A program made the translations under genes and the position numbers. A stretch of 64,000 nt of DNA from Distichodus sexfasciatus (Eukaryota; Chordata; Actinopteri; Characiformes; Distichodontidae): NCBI GenBank assembly GCA_032718565.1, contig JAVGVS010000044.1, positions 1,762,165-1,826,164 of the forward strand. The letters run 5' to 3'. The notes under the pieces are model-generated. The model saw only the letters and a program-made list of their open reading frames with translations, was not told the origin of the DNA and did not search any database. Numbering within the stretch: position 1 is the stretch's first letter; every line of letters begins with the position of its first letter. Below are positions 36,925 through 48,100 of this stretch, in pieces.

Positions 36925-37250
36925 CCCGCAGTCGAAAGGCTTCGGACCTTTGGTGGAAAAGTCGGGTTTTAGAAGTAGCGGGTGACTTAAAGCTTCAGAC
37001 GCGCACTTTTCAGTTAAAGAGAAATTACTTCCTCTAACGTTACTCCAGAAACATCGTCTGACGTTGCAGTATATTACTTCGCGTCCTCCCGCGAGATAAT
37101 GGGCAGCAGAGCCGCGCTTTCTCGCCATCTAAAGGTGCGGAGGAACGAGGCGGGGAGGTGGCGCTGATCGTGCGGCTGAAAGATATTTTGCAAGGGAATA
37201 CCGGTGGAGGAAAAAGAAAAGAGTGAAGTGTTGTACTTAAGTACATGTAT
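36890..37250 (-). promoter_or_regulatory. 5' end and promoter region of the TIA1-like gene
   Basis: This is a GC- and CpG-richer island upstream of the first coding exon. It contains a YY1-like AGATGGCG on the minus strand near 37121-37129, typical of TATA-less vertebrate promoters. An ATG at 37126-37128 lies in frame with the annotated start at 36924 and the frame between them is open, so a 68-residue N-terminal extension is formally possible. I kept 36924 because the family begins there and because G at -3 gives a better start context. Confidence 0.5.
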
Positions 37251-37504
37251 TATTACATTGCTGAAATAATACTCAGCTACAAGCAGAAGTACTGGTGGCA
37301 AAAAGGTTCTTAAGTAAAAGTACACTGTCCTCTTCTCAAAAACTGCTAAAAACACTAGTTAGTTTGTAGCATTTGATAGTTGTTGAATAAATATTGCGCG
37401 TCATTTTTCTACTCCTATATTTATTTGTTTGTTTGTATGTATGTGAATCCTGTTTTCTTGGCTAAAGTAAAATAGTTTAAATACTAAAATAAAATAATAA
37501 CATT

Positions 37505-38450
37505 TTGTTGCTGTAAATACTGTAATAGCTGCGCAAAAAAAAAATCGTAAATTCTGTAATAGAAAAAAAGACATTACCGTAAATATTGTAATAACTGAGC
37601 TTATAAAATTATATTACTACAAATATTGTGATAGCTGTCCCTTAAAACATAACATTCCCATAAATATTGTAATAGCTGTGCATCCAAAATAATATTAGCA
37701 TAAATATTGTAACAGGTGTGCAACAAAAATATGATCATAAAAATTGTAATAGTTGTGCAGCAAATAATATTACCGTAAATAGTTTAATAGCTGCACATTC
37801 AAAAATGATAATACCATAAATATTGTAATAGTTGTACACCTAAAAAATATTTTTTCTGTAAATATCGTAATGGCTCTGCAACAAAAATATTACTATCAAT
37901 TCTGTGCATGCTGTGCATTCGAAAATAATTTTACCGAAATATTGTAATAGCTGTACATCTAAAACATAATATAACGATAAATATTACAATAGCTGTGCAA
38001 CGAAAATATTATTACAGTAAACTCTGTAATAGCTGTGCTACAAAAATTATATTACTGTAAATATAGTAATAGCTGTGCATTAAAAAAATAATAATATAAC
38101 CATAAGTATTGTAATAGCTGTGCGACCAAAAAATATATTAGCATAAATATTGTAATAGACATCCATTGGAAAAACAATATTACCATTGTAATAGCTGTGC
38201 ATTATAAAATATAATTTATAAATTATAAATGCTGTCCATCCAAAAATAGTATCATAAATATTGTAATAGCTGTGTAACAAAATAATATTACCATAAATAT
38301 AGTAATAGCTGTGCATTTCAAAATAATATTATCATAAATATTGTAATAGCTGTGCAACAAAATAATATTACCATATATTGGTAAAGCTGTCCATAATTTT
38401 TTTTAATTACCGGAAATATTGTATTAGCTGTGCATTAGAAATAATATTGA
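37505..38450. repeat. Minisatellite, about 40-bp unit, roughly 24 copies
   Basis: A diverged tandem array. The core TGTAATAGCTGTGCA recurs about every 38-43 bp, joined by spacers like ATAATATTACCATAAATA. Units often end alternately in GCATT/GCATCC or GCAAC. The periodic minus-strand peptide at 38080-38316 is a by-product of the array and not a gene. It lies in the interval between the divergent TIA1-like and dgcr8 genes. Confidence 0.9.
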
Positions 38451-39177
38451 GGCACACATGAAGTTATAAAAATACATGCCTTCTGGAAATGTGTGAAGGT
38501 TCATAAAGTTTGGAAATCAAATCAAATGGTTGGAGATTCAAAACTGGATGATAAATAAAAAATAAAAAAAAAGATTGGAAAGTTACATATGCCATATCCT
38601 TGCAAGAATTGAAGGGTCTGATAAAATACTATTTAAATATAGAATAAGAAACATATAAGCAAATAAAAAGCAACAATTTAATAGAGTGTGGAAGGATATA
38701 TATGAAGTATTATAAATACATTAGAAAAGAAGTAAAGGCTGGATATGTGAAGCAGACGATTGGGGAACCAGGTATGCATGCAAGTGTGGGTGTATGTGTG
38801 TGTTTATGTAATTGTGAATGTGTGGTATTTGGTACATGTATTTGTAAATATGATATTATGAAGATGTTTATTTATGTAACCTTACATGATATGGATCTGT
38901 GTTGGTGTAAACAAGTGTGTGTGTGTGTGGCTTATTTTGCTTAAACAACTGTGTATTTTGATTGTTTTTTTAACATTTAATATACAATCCAGGCAATGTA
39001 ATCAGTGACATCATCAGCAGCATTGTCTTTCTTCAGTGAAGGTTAACACAACTGCTCCCACATCACTTAGTATCTACACATCAATTTCCTAATTTTCTTC
39101 CTAATTGTGTGTGTAGTTGTATGTTGTCCAGCTTAACTTGCAAAATATAACTTTTATTCAGAAATTTCAAATAGTGA
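38451..39177. other. Intergenic, no gene seen
   Basis: AT-rich sequence with a short TG-rich patch (38780-38830 and 38916-38930). No coding region or recognisable repeat was found. The plus-strand ORF at 38702-38944 is partly TG-repeat encoded (VCVCLCNCECV) and is not credible. Confidence 0.5.
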
Positions 39178-39340
39178 AAGCGAGTGATTATTTTTCATTG
39201 TGAACACAGCACAGCACACAGTGCACCGCAACGAAATGTGACCTCTGCCTTTGACCTATCCGTGAGGAAGTTAGTGGCATTTAAAAAGGGCAGTGCCCGG
39301 GAAGCAGTGCTTGGGGACGGTACCTTGCTCTGAGGCCCCA
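39178..39340 (-). mobile_element. SINE family A copy, 3' part
   Basis: A reverse copy from the tail to the GGTACCTTGCTC block, between the minisatellite and the dgcr8 promoter. Confidence 0.85.
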
Positions 39341-40105
39341 CCATGCGCTCATTAACTGGTAATTTTAGCTAAAAATGTCCACCCTGTCAAATTCAAGTTT
39401 AATGAAAATAAACAAAGTATTTATTCAATATATAGTAACTATTGTGGGATTTCCTGATAAACAAATGAAGACCAAACAAAACTTTTAAAAAGTTTTGCCA
39501 AAAAGTTTATCAAAAAGTTGTTGTTACATTGTATTTGGAAAGTAAAGAAGGCCTATCACAGATTTCTGAAGATTATTATTTTGCAGTAATTTCATTATCA
39601 AAAGACTTTTCCCATTACCTAAAATCTATTCATGAGAAAGGATCAAAAGAGCTTTCTGAAATAGTATTTTGTATTATCATTATGCAATAAAATATATAAT
39701 ACTCTGGTTTGAATTTGTCCCTGAGAGCGTGGACATATTTGCTCATATTTCGACAGCCTACAGTTAATTTATTAAAAGTGTAAGTAACTTAATGAATGTA
39801 ATATGGCGCCAATTAAACAATGGGGCGTTATAAATGCTAACTGCCTATATCTCAAGAACCGTAAGTCAGATTTCGCGGAAATTTGGTATAAACATTCAAA
39901 ACTAAGATATGGAAGAGGGAAACATACCATGTTGCTATTTGAACAATAGGGGGTGCTAAAAACCGCTACATAAATGTATGGAAGTTTTTTGTTGTCGTTA
40001 GTTTTGGCTTCTGGTTCACTGACTCCTTTCTTCGACGTTTGCCGCATCAGCTGCTTTTGTGCTCCTTTTTGTGACTTTGCTTGGACCCTGCTCGTTGCCG
40101 CTTGC

Positions 40106-40134
40106 TATTGATTGATTGATTGATTGATTGATTG
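40106..40134. repeat. (ATTG)n microsatellite
   Basis: About seven tandem ATTG units directly upstream of the dgcr8 promoter island. Confidence 0.95.
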
Positions 40135-40139
40135 CACGG

Positions 40140-40860
40140 CCGCAGGCGCCGGTACCGCGGTGAGCTTGTTGGATCGCGCATGCGCGAAGCGCTCACTCTC
40201 TAGAAGATGGCGGACAGAGGGGGTGGCCGCTTCAGTCTCGCAAACCGGAAAAAATAGCGGCACTGCGTGATATTTTTATAAATGTACTGTTTGTATAGGT
40301 GGGTAAATGCACGCAGACATTTTTTGGGTTCGCTTTTGTAAGTAACGGCGTTTTGCAGCTCTCGCCGGTAACCGGCGGTTTTGTGAGTGGACGGCTCGTG
40401 CCGCTCGCCTCGGATGGACGGTGTTTGCGTGAGATTAAGCAGCAGAGCGTTCACTGCTAATAATTGACGTGACATTCCTGCGCTATTTCTCGCATTAAAT
40501 ACGTATCCAGTTTTGTGGACACGCGAAATTGACGTTAATGTAACTAGTGAGGCCAGGAGCGAGTTAGCCGATGTAGCTAACCTTCATCTGAGAGGCCCGA
40601 ACCCGGTGCGTTCAACGTTTTCGACTCATTTTCATGGCTTTTCTGTTTCGTTCACAGTTTAAAATGAGTAAAAACCGGTTCACCGGGCTGAGTTTTAGTA
40701 AAAAACATGCCGAGAAGGAGCAGACTGCCAATTTTAACATTTACCGACTGGTCTTGGAAGATTTAGGGTCCGATTCGTGGTGCCGGGATTTTAAAACTAT
40801 ACTATTAGCAAACCGTGGCACGTCTAGTCGTAAAGTCAAGCAGTTTTGATGAACTTTGAA
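40140..40860 (+). promoter_or_regulatory. dgcr8 promoter and 5' leader region
   Basis: A CpG-rich island with a YY1-type AAGATGGCGG at 40204-40213 and no TATA box, typical of a vertebrate housekeeping promoter. A possible non-coding first-exon donor (AG|GTGGGT) lies at 40298/40299, but it was not confirmed. An open frame at 40634-40852 with its own ATG lies in this leader or first intron and may be a small upstream ORF. Confidence 0.55.
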
Positions 40861-41862
40861 ACCACGACTCGACCAAAACTCGGTCGTGAGGCCAGATACT
40901 AGAGGCTTGGTCTCTTTTACACTGCGCCATTTTTTGCGTCTCACTGCTACGAAAACCTGCAGACTAGAACTGAATCACTCCGACTGAAAATTCGGACGAA
41001 AATCATTCTAAGCCTTGTACAGTTTAAACCAGCCTTCATGTTACTCTTTAGAAAATGACAAAGGAAAGTAGCGTGTCATTTAATTGCTCTCTCTTTCCAT
41101 ATACTACTACAGCTACTACTACTACTAATAATAATTTATACAGAGACGAGGACATTGCTAAGGTTTAGGGAGGATTTGCAGTTTTTCTGGCATCAACGTG
41201 GTCCAGCCTTTCAAGTGGCCAAGGAACCAGTTTCCATCAAGCCATCAGTTTCATTGTTGTTGAAAAATACGTTTAACTTGATGAACAGCCCGGTAAAATG
41301 TTTGATTATATTTATAGGGAATTGAACTGAATTCTAAATGAATTATTTTGCTTTTATTTATTATCAGATATTATTTGTGGAATCATTTTAATCATGTTTC
41401 TTAAAAATTGTCATTTTTTATTTGTAAGTTACTTTGCTGAATTACATGTCTATTGTTATTATTTGTAGCAGTATTATACTTATATAAAATATTGTTCAGT
41501 CATGTTAATATTGGTGATAAACTCTGAACTTGCTCCTTTTGAGAATTGGGGGTAAAATCTGTGTAAAACTGTGAAATCCTCCTTGATGTTTTCTCCTACA
41601 ATAGCACCATGTTTATCATTTAAAGGCTGTCCTTACGTTGTGCTTTTATTGTATTTTTATTTATGCACAGACATGTGACTACCATGAATTACGAAGGATC
41701 TAAAATTTCTGGCATGTTATGTTAAACGTTTGTATGTTTTTTTGTGAGAGTGTAGTTAAATATGTCAAATCTACTGTTCTTGAAAATGCTAAAGGTTTGT
41801 TAACTTGCTAGACAGCCCTGTAACATGTTTGCCTTTGTCCTTTCCTGTTTGACCTTTTCCAG

Positions 41863-42199
41863 CTTTTGAAGAAGACCTGGCCTTGGAGAATGGACAGTGC
41901 GTAGACACCGGCAAGGTTTAAGCTGAATGCATTGTGATTTCCAATAATTGAGACAGTGATTTCTAAAAAGCTGTCTACATTAATGAAAAGAACAATGTAG
42001 TCAGCTTAGCATATTCAGCACTGTACATGCCCTACACATAAGCCGTTTTGAGCCTTCTTGTGTTCTTGGTTTACTTTTTTGAAACAAAAAATTAGATTTT
42101 ATTCCGTGAGGCTGGTAGGCTAACTCTCAATCTGCTGAGCTCGCAAACTTGAGTTGTTTCAGGCAGTTCTAAAATAGGCAGTGTTTAGAAATTTGGGCA
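41863..42199 (+). other. dgcr8: dgcr8 exon 2, 5' UTR portion
   Basis: A pyrimidine-rich acceptor (CTTTTCCAG) ends at 41862, and the exon then runs without interruption into the coding start at 42200. The UTR part carries the mir-3618-type hairpin. Its conservation with the human DGCR8 leader, recalled from the known hairpin, supports the acceptor call. Confidence 0.75.
41919..42008 (+). ncRNA. mir3618: mir-3618-type hairpin in the dgcr8 5' UTR
   Basis: TAAGCTGA at 41919-41926 pairs with TCAGCTTA at 42001-42008. The arms continue to pair through GCATTGT/ACAATGT and AGACAG/CTGTCT to a loop around 41957-41970. The 3' arm at 41972-41993 starts TGTCTACATTAATGAAAAGA and differs from my recollection of human miR-3618 at one base near the end. 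In mammals DROSHA-DGCR8 cuts this hairpin in DGCR8's own mRNA, which destabilises the message and sets up a feedback loop. Retention of both stem and mature sequence in a fish supports the same use here. Abundance of a mature miRNA cannot be judged. Confidence 0.9.
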
Positions 42200-45100
42200 A
42201 TGGATGCAAGCGAATTTTTTCCCCCGCTTCCTCTGGAGCCGCCAGATGCAGAAGCAGCGGGGAGCGGCAAATGTAAAGCTCCTCCACCACCTCCCCTGCA
42301 AACGTCCAGTGACGCCGAGGATATGGACGTTAGCTCTGGTGGTGATGGACACACGTTCGCCCCGGCCAAGGACGAGGAGGAGCCGCTGGTCACCAAGGGC
42401 TCCGCCTCCTTCAGCAGCCGCGCCGTGTCCGATCATCCTGGCGGCGTGTGCCCGCGCACTGCCCGCCACGCCGCCCCCGTCGCCAAGTTCCTCCCTGACC
42501 TTAAGCTTCTCCGAGATGTTAAGATCAGCGTCAGCTTCGGTGCTGACAGCAGTAGGGGCAAGGACAGGAAGGTGCTGTACACGGGCCAGGGGCAGATGGG
42601 GGAGAGAGAGCAAGGAGCAGGAGGGAATGGGCAGGTGCATGACGGGCTGGTGCACTGGGCAGGGCAGGGCAGCTCAGGTTTAGGTGCAGGTGTAGGTGGC
42701 GGGGGCGACAGCGGCCTCGGCCTAGACGGGAGGAGCGAGGAGCCAGATGCAGATCTGGAAAACAAGGTCGAGTTTGCGGTGCTGGACGAGCTGGAGGAGT
42801 TCAGCGAGAACTTTGTTGAAGCGGAGGATGGGGAGCAGAGCGAGTTTGCCTCGGAGATGATTGTGCAACAAGAGCAAGCCAACGAGGAGGACATCGGTTA
42901 CTCCTATGAGGTGTGTGTGAGACCATTCTTCATTGTTGCACTGGAAGATCTGGTTACATGTAAAGAATGGTTTTGTGGGATTTTCAGCTTTTACTGAAAA
43001 AGGGGAATCAGTTAAAAATGTCTAAACTTTAGTCCTTTGCCATGTGAGACTTTATTGGGAGAAAATATATTAGTGTCAAACAAGATTCTTAAGTCTGTTC
43101 AGGAGCTTTTTTGTGTACTCGGACAGCATACTTGTTGAAGGAAGTCTTCCTAAATCATCTCTTTGCCTGCTCTCCTCTTGTGATGTTTGTCACTAACCGG
43201 CTGTTTCTTCTAGGAGGACTTCGACAATGATGTAGACGCGCTATTGGAGGAGGGCATGCCTGTGCCCAAGAAGATGCGTCTTGCTGAAGACAAATACGCC
43301 GGAGACAGTGACCACCAGTCTGATGGAGAGCCAGGTGTCCAGCCCATGATGACCAAAATTAAGACTGTTCTGAAGAGTGAGTCTCTTTAAGTGCTTTTAA
43401 TTGAGTTTTTTAAAAATGCTTTTTCAATAGTTAATAATTGCACTGTAGTTTATGGTAGGATATCACATCATTCCAAATATGATTATATTCTGATGCTGTA
43501 ACAGATTCAGTTCCAGTTTTGATTGGATCTAGTAGATCTCTGTTTTATATTAATTGCAGCTGTGATCTGTAAATGTGATCCACAGAAATGTACATTGTCC
43601 TACTTTAGAAGCTAAAGACTTTTAATGCAAAGATCCATTAAATAAGATGAACATTAAATGCATGCACATAAGGGAATACCCAAAATATTAATGGGAAAAT
43701 TTAGATTTTTTTGTCACACTAGCATTTTCATCACAGTGTACTTCTGTTTGTTTTGCCCAGCTTTGTAGATTTTCAATTCAGTAATTGTTAATGAACGGTC
43801 TGTGGTCATTGTGCAGGTCGAGGCCGTCCACCCACAGAGCCACTTCCTGATGGATGGATCATGACATTCCATAACTCCGGCATTCCAGTCTACCTCCACC
43901 GGGAGAGCAGAGTCGTTACCTGGTCCAGGCCATACTTCCTCGGGACAGGAAGCATCAGGGTACAGCGTGGCAGGACTTTTACCCCTTTGTTTGGAATTTG
44001 GGGGTAAAATGCGTTCGGTCTTGATTAAGAGTGCGTCAGGCCTGGTGTTCAGGAGGAGTAAAAATGTTGGTGTTGCAGTAATTTTAGCAACATTTTTTGT
44101 TCAAAGAGATTAGATAAAATCTAATCCTGAGGTGCTTTTTACCTATTCAAAATACTAACAACCTTTAAAGGAAAATCATTTTATTTTTATTGTAGCGATT
44201 GCATAATTGCACAGTTTAGCGGTTATTGTGACACCATTGTTTGAAATGAAACTAGACCATTAATTGAATGCTTGACCATTAAGCAGTCTTTAGTAATTAC
44301 TGTTTGTATAGATAAATAAATGACACATGCTTTTGCTAAAATTTTGTTGAGGAAAAACTTTCAAGGAAGATGTTTGCTTTTACAGAGGATTTCTATAACA
44401 GAATAAAATGTTAAGGTTGCGAACATGTAGGAGGAATCATGCATCAATGGTCAGTCTTACATTCAGTATATCTTCAGTCAGTGACGGAAATGACCTTGTG
44501 ATATTGCTTTGCCGCTAAACAAGAATGATCATTCAGTAATTATAATTATGATTGCTCATATGCATTACGTTTAATGTTCTGTTTATTTTAGAAACATGAC
44601 GCTCCTACCAGTAGCATTCCGTGCTTGCACTACAAGAAAATGAAGGAACAGGAAGAAAGGGAACAAAATGGAGAGATGGCCAGTAATTCAGAAGTGTCCC
44701 CAGTGAAGGCTGCTCCAGAGGAGACTGACACCGTGGAGAGAGTAGAGGAGCCGGACTCCACCGCTCCGGAGGAGGCCTCAGCCAGAGCGGAGCGCGAGGA
44801 GGTGGACCGAGACTCTGCAGAAGGTTCCGGAGCCACAGATGCCCCGCCGGAGGAGAAGGAGAACCATGGGAGTGAAACGGCACAGGGCGCTCTGGGCCAG
44901 GTCAAAGCCAAGGTGGAGGTGTGCAAGGATGAGTCCATTGGTAAGACAAAACTTCCTTTAACTTAAGCCATGGAAATGTTTGTCTTGGAATCTGTTCAGT
45001 TGGTGACAGGTCTGACCAGCCTCAGGATGATTTTTTTGGAATGTTTATAGTGAGTGCCATCAAGGAAAGTGTATTGACCTGTTATAGGTTTTTAAGGCAC

Positions 45101-48100
45101 ACTGTCTGCATAATGTTTGGACAGTGCAAAACACATTTAACAGTGTTCACAATTTGTATGGTTACTGACAGGATGAGCAGCCTTTAAGGCAGCAGTGTAA
45201 GTGTTAAATATAACAGAGCTGTGATGTTCTGAACAGTTGTGCTATTATAAAGGTAAGGAAAGTGTATAAATAGTTTAGATTAATTGGGTAATCAACAAAA
45301 TGGTCAGTTGATGTCAGTGCAGACCATAAACATCTGTCCTCTCTTTATACTTTCTGTAGACATTGAAGAGTTCCGTGCATACCTGGAAAAACGCTTCGAC
45401 TTTGAGCAGGTAACGGTCAAGAAGTTCCGCACATGGGCAGAGCGCCGGCAGTTCAACAGGGACATGAAGAGAAAGCAGGCAGAGTCAGAGAGGCCCATTC
45501 TACCGGCCAATCAAAAGCTCATCACCCTGTCTGTGCAGGATGCTCCCACTAAGAAGGGTAACGCTCATATGTGCATTCTTGTTGACTGTGTATTAACTTC
45601 TGACTTTCTGTCAAGCTGTGTAACTTGGTAAAACTGAATTCTAGCATGATAAGTCTGAAGAACAGAGGTGAACTACAAAGCGCTGATGTATGTCGCTTTA
45701 TTAAATGCTGTAAATGTAACATGAAGCTCACTAACCTGAACACACTGATGTAATTCCATGTAAATAAGCACAATATTCTTGGTTTAGACAGAAATTTTAA
45801 GTCAGTTGATAACAGAAATAACTTGTTATTGGCTGCTTTGATATGATTGTGCAGAACCTTAAAAAGCATGCATGCAAAAATCAAAAATTCATCTTTGCTT
45901 TTTAAGATTATTCTCAAACTATCAATTAACTAGTACAATTAGTCTGGATAGTGGAGATCTGGACCATCTGGACTGTTGTGTGGTTGCACCTTCATTCATG
46001 ACACACACAGCACACTGATACTGATACAAATATGATGCAAACCAACCTCTTAATTACTGGCAGAAATCAGATAACAGCAGTTTATGTGCACAGCAGTGCC
46101 GTGATGCCGTTACACCCTGGGATCAGCATTTGCATAAATGTAAAAATATAGAGATACATCTGTATACATTTCAGTATAAGTAATTGATTATTAGGCAGAA
46201 AACATATATTTCAATGTACTGGACCAGAAAAATGTTCAGAACCTGACATTTCTGAGTGTATGTAGGAATGGCCCCTTTTGCAGATATGGCATGCCTTTAC
46301 ACAGCAAATCTGCAGTGTCATGTTAGAAAATCTGATGCATCCTTACAGGTGTCTTTTTGTGTTGTTCCAGAGTTTGTCATCAACCCCAACGGTAAATCAG
46401 AAGTTTGCATTCTGCATGAGTATATGCAACGTGTCCTCAAGGTCCGACCAGTTTACAACTTTTTTGAATGTGGTAAGTATTACATTGAGTGTTGTTAATA
46501 AATTGGACTGAAGACTGCATCTTGTTAAAAGAATAATGACAAAATATCTTTTTTGCTTTTTATTCTGTAGAAAACCCAAGTGAACCCTTTGGCGCCTCGG
46601 TCATAATAGACGGAGTCACATATGGCACAGGAACTGCAAGTAGTAAAAAACTCGCCAAGAATAAAGCTGGTAAATAAAACTTTTTAATTATGGGTCTTAA
46701 GGAGATTGACCAAAAGCTAATGGCAGCCCAGTTTAGTGACAGATAAAGGTTAATTTGGTACAGACAGTTTTTAGGCTTTCCAGACAAGAAATGGTAAAAT
46801 GTATGTTACTTTTCTAGGAAATTGAAATCTAAAATTGTGTGTCAGGTGCAATAATTCATGTTAAAACGTGATTCTCCAGCAGTGCCACACACTGGCTCAT
46901 ATGAGGAGATTTCCTTGATTCATATACTTAATAAATTAATATTTTCTCAATCAGACTGCTTCAGTTGCTCTAATCCCTTCTTCTGGAACTTAGAGGTGGG
47001 GAAATGTGTTGGTTTGCTGGAGGGTGACAGGCGTGGGCTGTTGGCTGCAGTTATTTAGTATTTGTGTGATAATTTTATTACCTCTGATCTGCCTTGGTTG
47101 GGTAGCTCGAGCAACACTGGAGATCCTCATCCCTGACTTTGTAAAGCAGACCTCTGAGGAGAAGCCAGTAGAAGGAGATGAACTAGAGGTATGACGTGAT
47201 GTTTTATCTTCTTTTCATAATATATATGTGTTCGTAATATATATTTATTCTGTAACAACAGCTAATCATTAACTGTATATATTGTTATTCACTTCATTTC
47301 CTCTGCAACAGTATTTTAACCATATCAGTATTGAGGATTCGAGGGTGTATGAACTGACCAACAAAGCAGGCTTACTTTCACCTTACCAGATCCTCCATGA
47401 GTGCCTTAAGAGGTAAAGCATGGCTAAATGCCTGCAAATGTCTTTTAAAGAAAAAAATGCGAAATAACAAATAGCAGAAATATATTTCAAGAATATCTTA
47501 CAATGTGTGTACAGAAACCATGGGATGGGTGACACCAGCATTAAGTTTGAGGTGATCCCTGGCAAGAACCAGAAGAGTGAATATGTGATGACGTGTGGCA
47601 AACACAGTGTTCGAGGGTGGTGTAAGTACCAAAACCATTGTTCCAGAAATTTCTAGGACAAGATACTGTTGCACAACTTGCTGTTGGCTTTTTCCTCGGC
47701 ATGACGTTATACTGTATGTTATGTTTTATTGTCATTATTATTTGCTCAAGTCTTTCTGTGCTCTGTGTTTTAAAGGTAAGAACAAGAGAGTGGGCAAGCA
47801 ACTGGCATCTCAGAAGATTCTTCAGATGCTGCACCCTCATGTGAAGAATTGGGGCTCTCTCCTGCGCATGTATGGCAGAGAGAGCAACAAGATGGTCAAG
47901 AAGGTAAAAAAAAAACATTCTGGATTTTACAGTCTTAGAGAGGTGGCTGTTAGGGACTGATATTTATCATTTTTATGGTTATCAGTTCTACTTATTTTTG
48001 AATTGTTCTGCTACTAAACTAATTCACTACTTTGGCTTTGACACAACTGTCAAACATGATAAAATCCATGTCAATCAGGTTTGTGTTGGAGTATTTGTTG

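Noticed and set aside
38080..38316. Periodic Tyr/Ile/Asn peptide on the minus strand
   Set aside because: Generated by the 40-bp minisatellite.
42185..42894. ORFs antisense to and in other frames of dgcr8 exon 2
   Set aside because: Shadows of the GC-rich dgcr8 coding exon; the sense frame joins to conserved exons.
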